NCBI GenBank assembly: GCA_035440755.1
Contig: DAORND010000014.1
Location: 1 to 45,321 of the forward strand
Source: Aquimonas sp002352135
GTDB lineage: Bacteria > Pseudomonadota > Gammaproteobacteria > Xanthomonadales > Xanthomonadaceae
Direction of reading: 5' to 3'
Length of the DNA: 45,321 nucleotides
In this document: piece by piece, positions 16,029 to 25,209 of the stretch
How the letters are laid out: each line of letters starts with the position of its first letter
Numbering within the stretch: position 1 is the first letter of the stretch
Position numbers and translations under genes: made by a program
The notes under the pieces: generated by a model
What the model was told of the DNA's origin: nothing
What the model saw: only the letters and a program-made list of their open reading frames with translations
Databases searched by the model: none

Positions 16029-17294
16029 ATGTCCCGGCGTACCCTCGATCAATGGCTGGACTACCAGCTTCTACAACACCCGAAGGCCATCGCACTCGGA
16101 TTGGAACGAACGCGCACGGTGGCGGAACGACTGGGCGTGCTGCGACCTGCCGCCAAGGTCGTCAGTGTCGCCGGAACGAATGGCAAGGGCTCGACGGTGG
16201 CCTTCCTTGAGACCTGCGCGCGTGAAGCCGGGTGGCGAACCGGTGCGTTCACCTCACCGCACATCCTGCGCTACAACGAGCGCATTCGGCTCGATGGCCA
16301 GGATGCCGATGACGCCCGTTTGATCGCCGCGTTCGAGCGCATTGACGCCGCGCGAGGCGACATCCCGTTGACCTATTTCGAGTTCGGCACGCTTGCCGCC
16401 CTGCTGATCTTCGCCGAGTCCGCGCTCGATCTGGCCATTCTGGAAGTCGGCCTGGGCGGTCGGCTGGACGCGGTCAATGTGGTGGATGCCGACATCGCAG
16501 TAATCACCACGATCGGCCTTGATCACACCGACTGGCTCGGCGACACGCGCGATCTGATCGGCGCAGAAAAGGCCGGCATCGCGCGTCCCGGACGACTCGC
16601 CGTGGTAGGTGATCGCGATGCACCGGAAGGTCTGTTGAACGCCCTGGCCTCGCATCAGGCGCTGGTACAGCAACTGGGTCACGACTTCGATGCCATCGGA
16701 CTGGATTCACTGCAGTGGTGCTATCGAGACAATGCGGTCGAATGGACCTTGCCCATGCCCGCGCTGGAGGCAGACTGCCAGCACGACAACGCGGCCTGCG
16801 CAGTGCGCGCACTGCGGGCGCTGGGCGTGACCGAAGCTGCCTGTCAGCAAGGCATCGCCAAAGCCAGCGCCAGGGCCCGTCTGCAACGCGTGTCACAGTC
16901 GCCAGATATCGTGCTGGACGTGGCACACAATCCTCAGGCCGCAGAGCAACTGGCGCGCTGGTTGGACATGCATCCCATCGACGGTGACACCTTGGCCGTG
17001 TTTGCGGTGCTCGGCGACAAGGATGCAGCGGGCATCGTCAGCCAGCTCGGCCCGCGCATCGACCACTGGCATCTGGGCGGATTGCAGGTCGCCGGTCGGT
17101 CGCAGTCGGCCGCGGCCTTGCATGCGCGGATCGGTTATTGGCCTGCCCGCCAGACCTTGCATGACACGGTCGCCACCGCACTGGCCGCCGCGCGCAGCGT
17201 CGCCAGCGAACGTGACCGTATTCTCGTTTTTGGCAGCTTTCACACCGTCGCCGAGGCGTGGCAAGCAATGCTGGACGAAGGCCATCAGCTCTGA
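16029..17294 (+). CDS. folC: Bifunctional folylpolyglutamate/dihydrofolate synthase
   Basis: A 421-residue Mur-ligase-family enzyme that joins dihydropteroate or folates to glutamate using ATP. Visible motifs are the P-loop AGTNGKGSTVAF, the FTSPHILRYNERIR segment, EFGTLAAL, LEVGLGGRLDAVN, the DHTDWLG histidine, KAGIARPGR and the C-terminal DVAHNPQAA. It is cytosolic. I start at the ATG at 16029 because the family begins at RTLDQWLDY; an in-frame TTG at 15972 would add 19 residues of unlike sequence. It opens the conserved folC-dedD-cvpA-purF order known from E. coli, although accD does not precede it here. Confidence 0.95.
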   Translation: MSRRTLDQWLDYQLLQHPKAIALGLERTRTVAERLGVLRPAAKVVSVAGTNGKGSTVAFLETCAREAGWRTGAFTSPHILRYNERIRLDGQDADDARLIAAFERIDAARGDIPLTYFEFGTLAALLIFAESALDLAILEVGLGGRLDAVNVVDADIAVITTIGLDHTDWLGDTRDLIGAEKAGIARPGRLAVVGDRDAPEGLLNALASHQALVQQLGHDFDAIGLDSLQWCYRDNAVEWTLPMPALEADCQHDNAACAVRALRALGVTEAACQQGIAKASARARLQRVSQSPDIVLDVAHNPQAAEQLARWLDMHPIDGDTLAVFAVLGDKDAAGIVSQLGPRIDHWHLGGLQVAGRSQSAAALHARIGYWPARQTLHDTVATALAAARSVASERDRILVFGSFHTVAEAWQAMLDEGHQL

Positions 17295-17336
17295 CCGCTA
17301 TACTTCGCACCGGTTTTGGACCGCCCCGGGGGCGTC

Positions 17337-18404
17337 ATGGATGCGGCATTGAAACAGCGACTCATTGGCGCCACGGTGTTGGTCGCGCTGGCGGTGATCT
17401 TTCTTCCGATGTTGGTTCAGGGTCCGGATCCGGAACAATCGTCGACCGCAGCCGTGCCATTGGACGCCCCAGCCCAGCCGACCACCGATGCCGACGGTCG
17501 CGCCTTGGAGACGCGCGAGATCCTGCTGCCACAGCCGAACAGTGCCACGCCAACACCAACGAGCGAGACCCCCGCTGCGTCGGATGATCCGAACGCCGTG
17601 GCGACGGTGGATACCACCGTGGCAGCGCGTGTCGATGCGGTTAGCGGCGAGACCTTGAACGGTGCAGATGCCCTGCCCACCACGGCCACGCCCGTCACCA
17701 ACGCGCCAGCCACGACGGGATCGGACACTGCTGAAACCGACACCGCGATGCAGTCGGCTCCCGCCGCGATGCCGACAACGCCTGTGCCTGCCTCGACCAC
17801 AGCCAAACCGACGGCGAGCACATCCACGGTGCCCGCAGCGACCGTCAGCAAGCCTGCTGTCACGGAAGAGCCACTGCCCACCTCGACGGCGAGCGGCAAC
17901 TTTGCCGTCAATGTCGGCAGCTATGCCAACGTCGCCAATGCTGAAGCCCTGCTGGCCAAGCTCAAGGCGGCAGGTTTGACCGCCTATGCCGAAAGCACAT
18001 CGCTGGACGGCAAGGCCGTTCGCCGCATTCGTCTCGGACCCTACGCACAGCGTGGCGAAGCCGAGCGCGCCCGCGCCGCCGCACTACGCGTGCAAGCCGA
18101 CCTGCCGACCAGCGTGGTGGCACTCGATGCGACCGCGCAACGTGCTGAACCGGTGCGTCCTGCATTGACCCGTGGGTTCGCGGTGCAGGTCGGTGCCTTT
18201 CGCGCCGAATCGGATGCCAATACGCTGGTTGGACGCTTGCGTGGCGCGGGCTTCACCGCGTTCGCCGAGCGCGTCAACTCGGATGCCGGACAACTCTGGC
18301 GTGTGCGCGTCGGACCCGAACTGGACCGCGCCACCGCCGACCGTCGCCGTGGCGAGTTGAAGGCGAAGATGGCGCTCGACGGCATGATCGTCAGCCATCC
18401 CTGA
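17337..18404 (+). CDS. DedD-like cell-division protein with two SPOR domains
   Basis: A 355-residue protein with a short cytoplasmic start, one membrane segment (about 8-27), a long Thr/Ala/Pro-rich linker and two SPOR domains at roughly 183-255 (NFAVNVGSYANVANAEALL) and 275-350 (GFAVQVGAFRAESDANTL). SPOR domains bind denuded septal peptidoglycan, so it should localise to the division site. It sits in the dedD position between folC and cvpA. E. coli DedD has one SPOR domain; two is unusual for that protein. The ATG at 17337 gives the normal N-in membrane topology, while a TTG at 17316 would extend it. Confidence 0.85.
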   Translation: MDAALKQRLIGATVLVALAVIFLPMLVQGPDPEQSSTAAVPLDAPAQPTTDADGRALETREILLPQPNSATPTPTSETPAASDDPNAVATVDTTVAARVDAVSGETLNGADALPTTATPVTNAPATTGSDTAETDTAMQSAPAAMPTTPVPASTTAKPTASTSTVPAATVSKPAVTEEPLPTSTASGNFAVNVGSYANVANAEALLAKLKAAGLTAYAESTSLDGKAVRRIRLGPYAQRGEAERARAAALRVQADLPTSVVALDATAQRAEPVRPALTRGFAVQVGAFRAESDANTLVGRLRGAGFTAFAERVNSDAGQLWRVRVGPELDRATADRRRGELKAKMALDGMIVSHP

Positions 18405-18434
18405 GCCCGTGACCCTTACGCCTTCTGACTCTGC

Positions 18435-19001
18435 ATGCTGACCTGGGCTGACATCGCGCTGCTGGTGATCCTTGGCCTGTCCACCTTGGTCGGTCTGTGG
18501 CGCGGCTTCATCGTGGAAGTCATGTCGCTGGCCGTGTGGGTAGCGGCGTTCTGGATCGCCTTCGCTTATGGTGACAGCGCCGCGGCGCTGTTTGAGGCGC
18601 ATGTGGCACAACCCTCCGCGCGCCTGTTCCTCGGTTACACGATGCTGTTCGTGCTGGCCCTGATTGTTGGCGGACTGGCTACCTGGTTGTTGGGCAAACT
18701 GGTCCAGAGCACCGGATTGTCCGGCACGGATCGTCTGCTGGGCATGCTGTTCGGCCTGCTGCGCGGTGCCGCACTCGGCAGCGTGGCGGTCCTGCTGGCG
18801 GGCTTCACGCCGCTGCCCGCCGATCCCTGGTGGCAGGAATCGCGCATCCTTCCAACCTTTCAGCGCGGCGCCGAATGGCTGCGCACCTGGCTACCGGAAT
18901 CCGTCGCGCAGGAAGTCAATTTCGTGCCCGTCATCGAATTGCGCTTACCCGTACCGCCCTCCCCCGCGCCCCAGTCCCCGGCAACCCCAGTCGGCACCTG
19001 A
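18435..19001 (+). CDS. cvpA: CvpA family membrane protein
   Basis: A 188-residue protein with four hydrophobic segments, beginning WADIALLVILGLSTLVGLWRG, which is typical of CvpA. The loop SGTDRLLGMLFGLLRGAALG before the last segment is also family-like. A Pro-rich tail ends the protein. CvpA is an inner-membrane protein; its position directly before purF is conserved in gammaproteobacteria, and it was named for colicin V production. It lies 30 bases after the DedD-like gene and 33 before purF, so one transcript is likely. Confidence 0.9.
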   Translation: MLTWADIALLVILGLSTLVGLWRGFIVEVMSLAVWVAAFWIAFAYGDSAAALFEAHVAQPSARLFLGYTMLFVLALIVGGLATWLLGKLVQSTGLSGTDRLLGMLFGLLRGAALGSVAVLLAGFTPLPADPWWQESRILPTFQRGAEWLRTWLPESVAQEVNFVPVIELRLPVPPSPAPQSPATPVGT

Positions 19002-19034
19002 GGCAGCACGTCTCGCAACCAAGGAAGTCCCCGC

Positions 19035-20507
19035 ATGTGCGGCATCATCGGCATCGTCGGCACCAGTGAAATCGCCTCTGCGCTCTATGACGGACTGACC
19101 GTCCTGCAACATCGCGGACAGGACGCCGCAGGCATTGCCACCGCGCAGGGTTCGCGACTACGCGTGCACAAGGGCAACGGCCTGGTCAAAGATGTGTTCG
19201 GCAAGGAGCACATGCACCTGCTCAGCGGGCGCATGGGCATCGGCCATTGCCGCTATCCCACCGCCGGTTCGGAAGGCTCGGACGAGGCCCAGCCGTTCTA
19301 CGTCAACTCGCCCTACGGCATTGCCCTGGCGCACAACGGCAACCTGATCAACACCGAACAACTGCGCGGTGAAGTATTCGCGCAGGACCGTAGACAGGTG
19401 AATACCGACTCCGATTCTGAAGTGCTGCTCAACGTGTTTGCGCACGCGTTGGCGAAACAGGGTGAACTGAACCCTGCTGCCGCCATGCAGGCCGTCTGCG
19501 AAGTGCATGATCGCTGTGTCGGCGGCTATGCGGTGGTCAGTCTGGTGCTGGGACTGGGACTGGTCGCGTTCCGCGATCCGCACGGCATCCGTCCGCTGGT
19601 GCTGGGTCGCCGCGAAACCATGGAAGGCATCGAATACGCGGTCGCCTCGGAGAGCGTCGCACTCGACATTCTCGGCTTCCAGCGCGTACGCGATATCGCA
19701 CCCGGCGAATGCGTTGTCATCACCGCGCGTGGCGAACTGCATGCGCAACCCTGTGTCGCCAATGCCCGCCCACACACACCCTGCATTTTCGAGTACGTCT
19801 ATTTCGCTCGCCCCGACTCGATGATCGACGACGTGTCGGTGCACAAGGCGCGCATGCGCATGGGTGTCAAGCTTGGCGAGAAGATTCTGCGTCTGCGCCC
19901 CGACCACGACATCGACACGGTCATCCCGATCCCCGACACCTCGCGTACCTCCGCTCTCGAACTGGCCAACGTGCTGGGCGTGAAGTACCGCGAAGGCTTC
20001 ATCAAGAACCGTTACATCGGACGCACCTTCATCATGCCCGGCCAGGGCGAGCGGGTGAAATCGGTGCGTCGCAAACTCAATCCGATTCCGTTGGAATTCA
20101 AGGATCGCGTGGTGCTGCTGGTCGACGATTCCATCGTGCGCGGCACCACCAGTCGGCAGATCATCCAGATGGCTCGCGAAGCCGGAGCGCGCAAGGTCTA
20201 TCTGGCGTCGGCAGCGCCGCCGGTGCGCTATCCCAATGTGTATGGCATCGACATGCCGTCGGCGGAAGAACTCGTCGCGCATGGCCGCAACGATCTGGAA
20301 GTACAGCAGCAACTCGGTTGCGACTGGTTGATCTATCAGGATCTGGCCGATCTCGAAGCGGCTGTGGGCGGACCGAAGCAACGCCTTACCCAGTTTGATT
20401 CATCCTGCTTCACCGGCGAGTACGTCACCGGCATCCAGCCTGGTTACTTCGAGCGGATTCGGCAACTGCGGTCGGACGAAGCCAAGCACCGCCGTCGCCA
20501 GAGCTGA
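19035..20507 (+). CDS. purF: Amidophosphoribosyltransferase
   Basis: A 490-residue enzyme catalysing the first step of purine synthesis, PRPP plus glutamine to phosphoribosylamine. The N-terminal nucleophile cysteine follows the start methionine (MCGIIGIVG) and is exposed when Met is removed. Other glutaminase motifs are QHRGQDAAGIAT, GHCRYPTAGS and AHNGNL. The phosphoribosyltransferase loop is LLVDDSIVRGTT near residues 360-371. A good AAGGAAG binding site precedes the ATG. It closes the conserved folC-dedD-cvpA-purF group. The glutaminase, linker and transferase parts all appear complete. Confidence 0.97.
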   Translation: MCGIIGIVGTSEIASALYDGLTVLQHRGQDAAGIATAQGSRLRVHKGNGLVKDVFGKEHMHLLSGRMGIGHCRYPTAGSEGSDEAQPFYVNSPYGIALAHNGNLINTEQLRGEVFAQDRRQVNTDSDSEVLLNVFAHALAKQGELNPAAAMQAVCEVHDRCVGGYAVVSLVLGLGLVAFRDPHGIRPLVLGRRETMEGIEYAVASESVALDILGFQRVRDIAPGECVVITARGELHAQPCVANARPHTPCIFEYVYFARPDSMIDDVSVHKARMRMGVKLGEKILRLRPDHDIDTVIPIPDTSRTSALELANVLGVKYREGFIKNRYIGRTFIMPGQGERVKSVRRKLNPIPLEFKDRVVLLVDDSIVRGTTSRQIIQMAREAGARKVYLASAAPPVRYPNVYGIDMPSAEELVAHGRNDLEVQQQLGCDWLIYQDLADLEAAVGGPKQRLTQFDSSCFTGEYVTGIQPGYFERIRQLRSDEAKHRRRQS

Positions 20508-20511
20508 GCCG

Positions 20512-21330
20512 ATGAATCTGCACGACGCCGCTATGCAGGTGCTGCAGCTGCGCGACCCGACCGACAAGGTGCGCGCCACCGCTGACACCGCCGCACGTTG
20601 GCGCGCTGGTGAACTCACGCTCGGCAGCCCACATGCCGCCGAGCCGCTGCCCGTGCCGGGACGCCCGGACAAGCCCGAGCTGGTTGCCCCGCGTGCTCTG
20701 GCGCAACGCGGCCTCGGCACGCCCGCCGGACGCGCGGCCTTTCTGCACGCCGTGGCGCACATCGAATTCAACGCCATCAATCTGGGCTGGGATGCGGTGT
20801 ACCGCTTCCGCGACCTGCCACGCGGCTTTTACGACGACTGGGTGAGCGTTGCCGATGACGAAGCGCGTCACTTCACCCTGCTGCAAGCCCGACTGCGCGA
20901 ATTCGGCCACGACTACGGCGACTTCCCCGCCCACAACGGCCTGTGGGACATGGCCTGCCTGACCACCGACGATTGCCTCACCCGCATGGCCTTGGTTCCA
21001 CGCGTGCTGGAAGCGCGCGGTCTGGATGTCACCCCCGCCATGATCGACAAGCTGCGCCACCACGGCGACCATGCCAGTGTCGCCGCGCTGCAGATCATCC
21101 TCGACGAAGAAATCGGCCACGTCGCCGCAGGCAGTCGCTGGTATCTGTGGTGCTGCCAACAACGCGGCCTCGACCCCGCCAGCACCTTCCGCCGATTGCT
21201 CGCGCAACACGCCCCCAACGCCCTGCGCCCACCCTTCAACATCGACGCCCGCCGACAAGCCGGATTTGACGAGGCAGAGGTAGATTGGCTGCTCGGGTAT
21301 GCCTTGCCGGAACGCGCAGCGGGGCACTGA
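20512..21330 (+). CDS. Ferritin-like DUF455 protein
   Basis: A 272-residue protein of the DUF455 ferritin-like family. Candidate di-iron ligands are glutamate 85 (HIEFNAIN), glutamate 117 and histidine 120 (DDEARH), glutamate 167, and glutamates 199-200 with histidine 203 (DEEIGH). This spacing is that of a four-helix di-iron bundle. No export signal is present. The substrate of the family is unknown to me; an oxidase or hydroxylase role is plausible. It starts four bases after the purF stop and should be co-transcribed. It is convergent with the SDR gene, only six bases between. Confidence 0.8.
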   Translation: MNLHDAAMQVLQLRDPTDKVRATADTAARWRAGELTLGSPHAAEPLPVPGRPDKPELVAPRALAQRGLGTPAGRAAFLHAVAHIEFNAINLGWDAVYRFRDLPRGFYDDWVSVADDEARHFTLLQARLREFGHDYGDFPAHNGLWDMACLTTDDCLTRMALVPRVLEARGLDVTPAMIDKLRHHGDHASVAALQIILDEEIGHVAAGSRWYLWCCQQRGLDPASTFRRLLAQHAPNALRPPFNIDARRQAGFDEAEVDWLLGYALPERAAGH

Positions 21331-21336
21331 GCGCCC

Positions 21337-22107
21337 TCAAATCCCCGTCGACAATCCTCTATCAATCGCCAAGTCCGCCCCGGTGATGGAACGGGCGGCA
21401 GGCTGGCAGAGGAAATGGATCAGCTCGGCGACTTCCTCGGCTTCAATGAAGCACGCACTGGCACCTTGGGGATACTTCGCCAACAGCCCCTGCAGGTAAC
21501 CGTCCACATCGCCGCCACCGTAACGTTCGGCCTGGAAGCGCAGCATCGGCGTGTTGATGTCACCGGGTGACACGCTGTTGACGCGCACACCGTGCGGCGC
21601 GAGATCGAGCGCCAGCGTCTTGCTCAGCAGAGTCAGGCCGCCTTTGCTGGCACAGTAAATGGCGGCGTTCTGGTTGCCCTGATGTCCCGCATCGCTGGAT
21701 ACGTTGACGATGCAACCACGCGTGAGCTTGAGGTGCGGAATCGCTGCCGAGCACAGAAAGAACGGTGCCTTGAGATTGACTGCCAGCACGAGATCGAAAT
21801 CCGCTTCGTCGGCGTCTTCCACCGGACCCTCGCGCCACACGCCGATGGCGTTGACCAGCGCGTCGATCCGCCCGCATTGCCGCACCGCCTCCGCGATGGC
21901 ATGACGACAGGCATCGGCGCCGCGCAGATCTGCGGTGATCCGCGCGGCTAGTGGCAGATCGGCGGCCAAGGCCTGCAGACCGACGTCACTGGCATCCAGC
22001 GCCGCGATTCGCCAACCGGAAGCATGGAATCGTCGCGCTACCGCAGCGCCCACACCGCCCGCCGCACCACTGATCACCACAACCGGCGCTTCATTCTTCG
22101 GATTCAC
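21337..22107 (-). CDS. SDR family oxidoreductase
   Basis: A 256-residue classical short-chain dehydrogenase. It has the cofactor-binding glycine motif SGAAGGVG, an aspartate (LDASD) at the end of the second strand that suggests NAD over NADP, NAIG in place of the usual NNAG, a catalytic serine in VSSDAG, and YCASK with the catalytic tyrosine and lysine. The C-terminal ITGADLAIDRGLS is typical. The substrate cannot be read from sequence. It is the last gene of the minus-strand set with the glutamine synthetase homologue (10 bases apart), so it may act on a product of that pathway. Confidence 0.88.
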   Translation of the reverse strand: MNPKNEAPVVVISGAAGGVGAAVARRFHASGWRIAALDASDVGLQALAADLPLAARITADLRGADACRHAIAEAVRQCGRIDALVNAIGVWREGPVEDADEADFDLVLAVNLKAPFFLCSAAIPHLKLTRGCIVNVSSDAGHQGNQNAAIYCASKGGLTLLSKTLALDLAPHGVRVNSVSPGDINTPMLRFQAERYGGGDVDGYLQGLLAKYPQGASACFIEAEEVAELIHFLCQPAARSITGADLAIDRGLSTGI

Positions 22108-22117
22108 GCGAATCTCC

Positions 22118-23512
22118 TCAGGCGTGCGTCAAATACCAACGCCAGTCCTGTTCGCCGACTTCGCTGACGAACTGACCGAACTCGGCCCATTTGATGGCGA
22201 GATAGACCCGCACGAATTCCGCACCCAGCGCCTCGCGCGCCCAGCTCGATTGCTCCAGCGCACGCAATGCGGACAGCCAATCGGTGCTGACCCGCTCACT
22301 GGCCCGTCCATTGGCTAGATCGTAGGCATTGCCAACGATGGCAGAACCGGGATCGATCCGCTCACGAATACCGCGTTGCATACCGGCGAGGATGGCGGCG
22401 GCGGCGAGATAGGGATTGGCGTCCGCACCGCAGATTCGATGCTCGACATGGCGGCTGCGTGCGGGCCCGCCGGGAACCCGGAAGGACACCGTGCGATTGT
22501 TGACGCCCCAGGTCTTGGCCATCGGCGCATAGCTGTTGGCCTGGAAACGCCGATAGGAATTCGCGTGCGGGCAGAACAAGGCCTGCGATTCGTGCAGCGT
22601 TGCCATCATGCCGCCGATGGCGTGGCGCAGCAGCGGCGTGCCCTCGGGATCGTCAGCGGCAAACAGGTTGTTGCCCTCGGCATCGGCGAGGCTGACATGC
22701 ATGTGCAATCCACTGCCCGCCAGATCGGCGAAGGGCTTGGCCATGAAACACGCTTGCAGCCCATGTTTGGCCGCTACGCCTTTGACCACGCGCTTGTAGC
22801 GCAGACCTTCATCCACGGCCTGCAGTGCGCAGGCGCGGTGTTCCAGAGTCAGCTCCAACTGGCCTGGCGCGTACTCGGAAATGGCGGTACGCAAGGGCAA
22901 GCCCTGCGCGTCGCAGGCGCGATACAGGTCGTCGAAGAATGGCTGCAGATGCTCGAGTTCGTACACGCCATACACCTGCGGCGCATCGGGTCGCAGGCCA
23001 TTGGTCTGCCGAGCGGGCTGCGGCCGACCCTGCGCATCGCGCTTCTGATCGAGCAGATAGAACTCCAGTTCCACCGCCATCACCGGATGCAGACCTTCGG
23101 CTTTCAGGCTATCGATCACCCGGCCCAGCACATGACGCGGATCGGCCACCACACTGGGCTTGCCCAATTCGGGATGCAGGCTCACCTGCATCTGTCCCGT
23201 CGGCACGTCCCGCCAAGTCTGCAGAGTCAGGCTTCCGGGTACGGGGAGGGTGAGGCAATCGGCATCGGCCACTTCCCACACCAGACCGCTCTCGACCACG
23301 TCTTCGCCACGTACTGTCAGCGCCAGAATCGAACTCGGCAGTGGTCGACCCTGCGTATACGCCGCCATCAGCTCGTCACGATGCAGCAACTTGCCGCGTG
23401 GAATGCCGTTGGTATCGAACAGCATCATCTCGATGCTGCGCACCTCGGGATGCGCCGTGAGAAAGACCTGCGCCTCGGCAGGATCGGCGAATTGGTGGGC
23501 GATGGGGGTCAT
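22118..23512 (-). CDS. Glutamine synthetase family protein, PuuA-like gamma-glutamyl-amine ligase
   Basis: A 464-residue member of the GlnA/PuuA family. Metal and substrate residues are present: AVELEFYL, ISEYAPGQLELTLEH, the GSGLHMHVSL histidine, RRFQANSYAP, NNRTVSFRVP, and HRICGADANPYL. The NSYAP/NNR pattern and length fit gamma-glutamylputrescine synthetase and related amine ligases, rather than the main nitrogen-assimilating GlnA with its adenylylation loop. Such enzymes join glutamate to an amine using ATP. The neighbours are not the usual puuBCD partners but an aminotransferase and SDRs, so the amine may not be putrescine. The ATG at 23512 has GGAAG upstream; the frame extends to 23548. 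Confidence 0.85.
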   Translation of the reverse strand: MTPIAHQFADPAEAQVFLTAHPEVRSIEMMLFDTNGIPRGKLLHRDELMAAYTQGRPLPSSILALTVRGEDVVESGLVWEVADADCLTLPVPGSLTLQTWRDVPTGQMQVSLHPELGKPSVVADPRHVLGRVIDSLKAEGLHPVMAVELEFYLLDQKRDAQGRPQPARQTNGLRPDAPQVYGVYELEHLQPFFDDLYRACDAQGLPLRTAISEYAPGQLELTLEHRACALQAVDEGLRYKRVVKGVAAKHGLQACFMAKPFADLAGSGLHMHVSLADAEGNNLFAADDPEGTPLLRHAIGGMMATLHESQALFCPHANSYRRFQANSYAPMAKTWGVNNRTVSFRVPGGPARSRHVEHRICGADANPYLAAAAILAGMQRGIRERIDPGSAIVGNAYDLANGRASERVSTDWLSALRALEQSSWAREALGAEFVRVYLAIKWAEFGQFVSEVGEQDWRWYLTHA

Positions 23513-23652
23513 AGGTCTTCCGGCATTCGTGAATCCGACATCAGGCATCTGCGGCTCTCAGCGCGTTTCGGGCCAGAAAAGGCATCCCGCGATGGGCTGC
23601 GGTCCGCAGGTGATCACTGCGCACTGATAGCGCTTGGAGCCGTCCAAGCTCA

Positions 23653-25047
23653 TCACACCATCCGCGCATTCGGCAACGCCAACAACTCGACCAGTACCGA
23701 ATCCAATGCCTGAAGCAAGGTATTCACATCGGCTTCGGTCGTCGCCGGACAACACAGCGTCATGTTGTGGAAAGGGGTGATCAGCACGCCGCGATTGATC
23801 AGGGCAAGATGCAGGGACATTTGCAGGGGATCGTCGAACGCTGCTTCAGCTTCGGCCCCGTTACGCGGCGGTATGGCGCAAAACTGGAATTCGCAGCGCG
23901 CGCCCAGTTCGGTCACCGACCAGGGCAAGGCGTGCTGCGCAATCACCCGTCGAAAGCCCGCCGCCAAGCGCGCTGCCAGCGGCAGCATGTGTGCGTAAGC
24001 CGCTTCGGTCATCACTTCCTGCAGATTCACGCGCATGCAGTGCATGGCCAGCGCGTTGGCCGACAGGGTGGTGCCCATGCCGCTGTGCCCGTGCCCATGG
24101 CTGCTGTCGCGAATCGTCTGCTGCACGCCACGCATCGCTTCGGCCATCGGCGCGCTGATGCCAAACACACCGCAGGCCACACCACCGGCGACTGGCTTGC
24201 CCATCACGAAAAAGTCCGGTTGCAGATCCCAGAGCCGCGTGCAGCCACCGATGTCGGTGGAAATGGTGTGGGTTTCGTCGATAACCAGCAGCGCACCGTA
24301 GCGCCGCGTCAGTTCGCGCGCGGCCTGCAGAAAACCCGCCTCGGGCAGCACCATGCCGATATTGGTCATCGCCGGTTCGCACAACAATGCGCAGACATCC
24401 CCCTGCGCCAGCGCCGCTTCCAGCGCTGTCAGATCATTGAAGGGAACGGCTCGACTGTGCGACGACAGATCGTAAGCCTGCCCGACCAGACCGCTGCGAT
24501 GCACCGTGCGGCCGTCTTGCCAGCGCACCATCACGTCGTCCACGGTGCCGTGATAGCAGCCATCGAACACCAGTAACGTCTTGCGCCCGGTGATCGCCCG
24601 TGCCCAGCGCAACACATAGCGATTGGCATCGGTCGCCGTCGCCGTCACTTGCCAGAAGGGCAGACCAAAACGCGCAGCCAGCAGCTCGCCACAGATCACC
24701 GCATCCTCACCCGGCAGCATCGTGGTCAGACCGCGCTCGGCCTGTTCGCGCAAGGCGCGCGCAATCGGTTCCGGCGAATGTCCGAACATCGCCCCGGTAT
24801 CACCCAGGCAAAAATCCACATAGCGATGCCTGTCGACATCCTCGAAACACGCGCCCTGCGCGCGCTCGACAAACAAGGGCACCGGCGTCGACCAATCCGC
24901 CATCCAGTGCATCGGCACACCACCGAACAAGTGGCCCTGAGCCCGCTGCGCCAACGCCACCGAACGCGGATGCGCCCGCAAGAACCGCTCGCGCTCAGCC
25001 CGCGCAAACAGCGCCACCGCCTCGGCCGAAATCCCACTGCCCCCCAT
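23653..25047 (-). CDS. Class III (GSAM-like) PLP aminotransferase
   Basis: A 464-residue fold-type I aminotransferase of the class III group, closest in feel to glutamate-1-semialdehyde aminomutase-like proteins. It shows YVDFCLGDTGAMFGHS, a G-CYHG motif (FDGCYHGT), the PLP aspartate in VIDETHT (about residue 257) and the Schiff-base lysine in FFVMGKPVAGG (about 284). It is cytosolic. The substrate is probably an amino acid or amine linked to the PuuA-like ligase 140 bases downstream. I start at the ATG at 25047, preceded by TGGGGG; a GTG at 25119 would add 24 unlike residues. No second gene is evident in the 140-base spacer 23513-23652. Confidence 0.85.
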   Translation of the reverse strand: MGGSGISAEAVALFARAERERFLRAHPRSVALAQRAQGHLFGGVPMHWMADWSTPVPLFVERAQGACFEDVDRHRYVDFCLGDTGAMFGHSPEPIARALREQAERGLTTMLPGEDAVICGELLAARFGLPFWQVTATATDANRYVLRWARAITGRKTLLVFDGCYHGTVDDVMVRWQDGRTVHRSGLVGQAYDLSSHSRAVPFNDLTALEAALAQGDVCALLCEPAMTNIGMVLPEAGFLQAARELTRRYGALLVIDETHTISTDIGGCTRLWDLQPDFFVMGKPVAGGVACGVFGISAPMAEAMRGVQQTIRDSSHGHGHSGMGTTLSANALAMHCMRVNLQEVMTEAAYAHMLPLAARLAAGFRRVIAQHALPWSVTELGARCEFQFCAIPPRNGAEAEAAFDDPLQMSLHLALINRGVLITPFHNMTLCCPATTEADVNTLLQALDSVLVELLALPNARMV

Positions 25048-25173
25048 CGTCGCCCCCAAGAATGAATGCGTCGCGTGAGCGTGAATGCTGCTGGGCGGGG
25101 CGAACGATGTCAAAACCACAGGGCCGCGTTAAGCAACTCGACCTCCGGCCAATTCCGCACCAGGCGACGACAC
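25048..25173. promoter_or_regulatory. Divergent promoter region between aminotransferase and SDR
   Basis: This spacer must carry promoters for both arms of the metabolic island. On the minus strand a perfect TTGACA lies at 25108-25113, but the matching -10 is poor. I see no clear regulator palindrome apart from the hairpin that follows at 25174. Confidence 0.3.
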
Positions 25174-25209
25174 GGCAAACTCCGCTCCGCTCGGACTGTC
25201 GGAGTTGCC
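25174..25209 (+). promoter_or_regulatory. Hairpin that can hide the ribosome binding site of the SDR gene
   Basis: GGCAAACTCCG at 25174-25184 pairs with CGGAGTTGCC at 25200-25209, giving ten pairs with one bulged A and a 15-base loop. The right arm contains the GGAG ribosome binding site (25201-25204) and ends at the base before the ATG. In the mRNA this would block translation unless opened by a ligand, heat, protein or ribosome activity. The pairing is seen; the control is inferred. Confidence 0.45.

Noticed and set aside
19158..20381. 407-codon minus-strand frame opposite purF
   Set aside because: It is an antisense shadow of PurF with His/Arg-rich composition and no motif.
22376..23713. 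445-codon plus-strand frame opposite the glutamine synthetase homologue
   Set aside because: It is an antisense shadow; the minus-strand frame carries all family motifs.
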